Source of the DNA: an uncultured Anaerosacchariphilus sp. | GTDB lineage: Bacteria > Bacillota > Clostridia > Lachnospirales > Lachnospiraceae | Length of the DNA stretch: 5,941 nucleotides | Assembly: GCA_934373375.1 (NCBI GenBank) | Contig: CAKROP010000147.1 | Span: 1-5,941, forward strand | Direction of reading: 5' to 3' | Shown: positions 5,519 to 5,941 of the stretch, piece by piece | How the letters are laid out: every line of letters starts with the position of its first letter | Numbering within the stretch: the stretch's first letter is position 1 | Program-made: the position numbers and the translations under genes | Notes under the pieces: model-generated | Told to the model about the DNA's origin: nothing | The model's database searches: none | What the model saw: only the letters and a program-made list of their open reading frames with translations

Positions 5519-5525
5519 GGAGGTG
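5519..5525 (+). promoter_or_regulatory. Ribosome binding site deciding the spore protein start
   Basis: GGAGGTG lies six bases before the ATG at 5532. The in-frame ATG at 5517 overlaps this site itself and so cannot be the start. Confidence 0.88.
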
Positions 5526-5531
5526 ATAATC

Positions 5532-5750
5532 ATGACACAGCAGAATTCCGGTTCCAACCAGAACCAGATGGCAGTCCCCGAATCCAAAGCAGCCATGAGC
5601 CGCTTCAAAGAAGAAGTAGCCAGCGAGCTGGGCGTCCCCTTAAAAGAGGGCTATAACGGCGACCTGACCAGCGCTCAGGCCGGATCCATCGGCGGCGAAA
5701 TGGTCAAAAAAATGATCATGAAGCAGGAACAGCAGATGAGCGGTAAATAA
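5532..5750 (+). CDS. Alpha/beta-type small acid-soluble spore protein (SASP)
   Basis: A 72-residue protein that coats DNA in the dormant spore, shifting it toward an A-like form and shielding it from UV and chemical damage; it is broken down at germination by the protease GPR. The Gln/Asn-rich N-terminus (2-12) is variable in the family. The conserved core starts at MAVPESKAAMSRFKEEVASELGV: the EVASE segment (28-32) is the expected GPR site, cut after Glu28. The second conserved block is YNGDLTSAQAGSIGGEMVKKMI (41-62), including the Gly-Ser-Ile-Gly-Gly-Glu-Met-Val-Lys-Lys signature that contacts DNA. Length is typical. The chosen start has GGAGGTG six bases upstream. The gene is alone between two hairpins and appears monocistronic, with a possible sigma-G promoter. 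It shows that the host forms endospores or descends from one that did. Confidence 0.96.
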   Translation: MTQQNSGSNQNQMAVPESKAAMSRFKEEVASELGVPLKEGYNGDLTSAQAGSIGGEMVKKMIMKQEQQMSGK

Positions 5751-5764
5751 AAAGAAAGAAAACA

Positions 5765-5818
5765 GACCCCGGCGAAAGTCGCCTGTAAGACACAGGAGCC
5801 TTTCGCCGGAGTTTTTTT
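5765..5818 (+). terminator. Intrinsic terminator of the spore protein gene
   Basis: CCGGCGAAAG (5769-5778) pairs with CTTTCGCCGG (5800-5809) as ten perfect pairs. After a small internal loop, CCTGT (5782-5786) pairs with ACAGG (5792-5796) around AAGAC. A run of seven T (5812-5818) follows two bases after the stem. It starts 18 bases past the stop codon. Confidence 0.93.
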
Positions 5819-5861
5819 ATGTAATAGGGAATTCCTATGGAATCCCCTATTACATAAAAAA
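5813..5861. repeat. 23-bp near-perfect palindrome sharing its base with the terminator T-run
   Basis: Bases 5813-5835 pair with 5839-5861 around a TAT loop, with a single A-C mismatch (5830/5844). The core is GTAATAGGG-attcc / ggaat-CCCTATTAC flanked by A/T. The lower part of the left arm is the T-run of the preceding terminator, so the repeat begins exactly where that terminator ends. It encodes nothing and has no T-run after it. A mobile or REP-like palindrome, or a terminator for a gene coming from the right, is possible. Confidence 0.8.
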
Positions 5862-5891
5862 TATTATCGCACTGCGGCGGAATGGAATGAT

Positions 5892-5941
5892 GTCGCTGAA
5901 GCGACCCGCCGTAGGCGGAGAATCCTGCAGAGCAGGATTCT
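5892..5941. repeat. Three back-to-back short hairpins at the window edge (REP-like cluster)
   Basis: GTCGC-TGAA-GCGAC (5892-5905), CCGCC-GTA-GGCGG (5906-5918) and AGAATCCTGC-AGA-GCAGGATTCT (5919-5941) are three perfect hairpins with loops of three or four bases and no spacer between them. The last one runs to the final base of the window and may continue. No open frame of note covers them. CGGCGG (5875-5880) can pair instead with CCGCCG (5906-5911), so alternative folds exist. The layout resembles repetitive extragenic palindromes or a small structured RNA. Confidence 0.72.

Noticed and set aside
1..5941. Search for CRISPR arrays, tRNA, rRNA, transposase or phage genes
   Set aside because: No regularly spaced direct repeats, no cloverleaf with conserved tRNA bases, no rRNA signatures and no recombinase or phage motifs were seen in either strand.

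Overview
The window looks like chromosome of an endospore-forming Clostridia member, most likely Lachnospiraceae. The evidence is an alpha/beta-type small acid-soluble spore protein, strong AGGAGG-type ribosome sites, extended -10 promoters, intrinsic terminators with T-runs, a moderate GC content with many C-ending codons, and protein sequences of Firmicutes type. This assignment is an inference. No database search was possible.

Layout, left to right. (1) 3-509 (+) is the 3' part of a gene of unknown function whose start lies outside the window. (2) 510-843 has no credible gene. It holds a very long imperfect hairpin (562-757) and then a good promoter (789-817). (3) 844-3517 (+) is a two-gene operon: a lipoprotein family-1 ABC substrate-binding protein, then one base later pyrC (dihydroorotase). 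(4) 3533-3587 is a bidirectional terminator between converging operons. (5) 3635-4039 (-) is a small XRE-family repressor and 4196-4645 (-) a CYTH/triphosphate-tunnel protein. The 156 bases between them hold an 18-bp perfect palindrome and CGCAA repeats, which are candidate operators. (6) 4646-4810 is a divergent promoter region. (7) 4811-5362 (+) is a DJ-1/PfpI protein. (8) 5374-5460 is a second long wobble-containing hairpin. (9) 5532-5750 (+) is the spore protein, with a candidate sigma-G promoter just upstream and a strong terminator behind it. (10) 5813-5941 is a repeat-rich tail: a 23-bp palindrome whose base overlaps the terminator T-run, then three back-to-back short hairpins running off the window end.

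The genes are mostly housekeeping or accessory: pyrimidine synthesis, solute binding, polyphosphate or nucleotide-type metal chemistry, stress response and spore DNA protection. They do not form one pathway. No defence system, CRISPR array, transposase, phage gene, rRNA or tRNA was seen, and I do not see a clear new multi-gene system. The least explained material is the set of intergenic hairpins, chiefly 562-757 (24 perfect pairs plus outer and inner helices kept by G-U wobbles) and the hairpin cluster at 5813-5941. The solute-binding lipoprotein coupled to pyrC without a permease is the most interesting gene arrangement. Three annotated starts need choosing with care (XRE, CYTH, spore protein); in each case an internal ATG with a good ribosome site is preferred.
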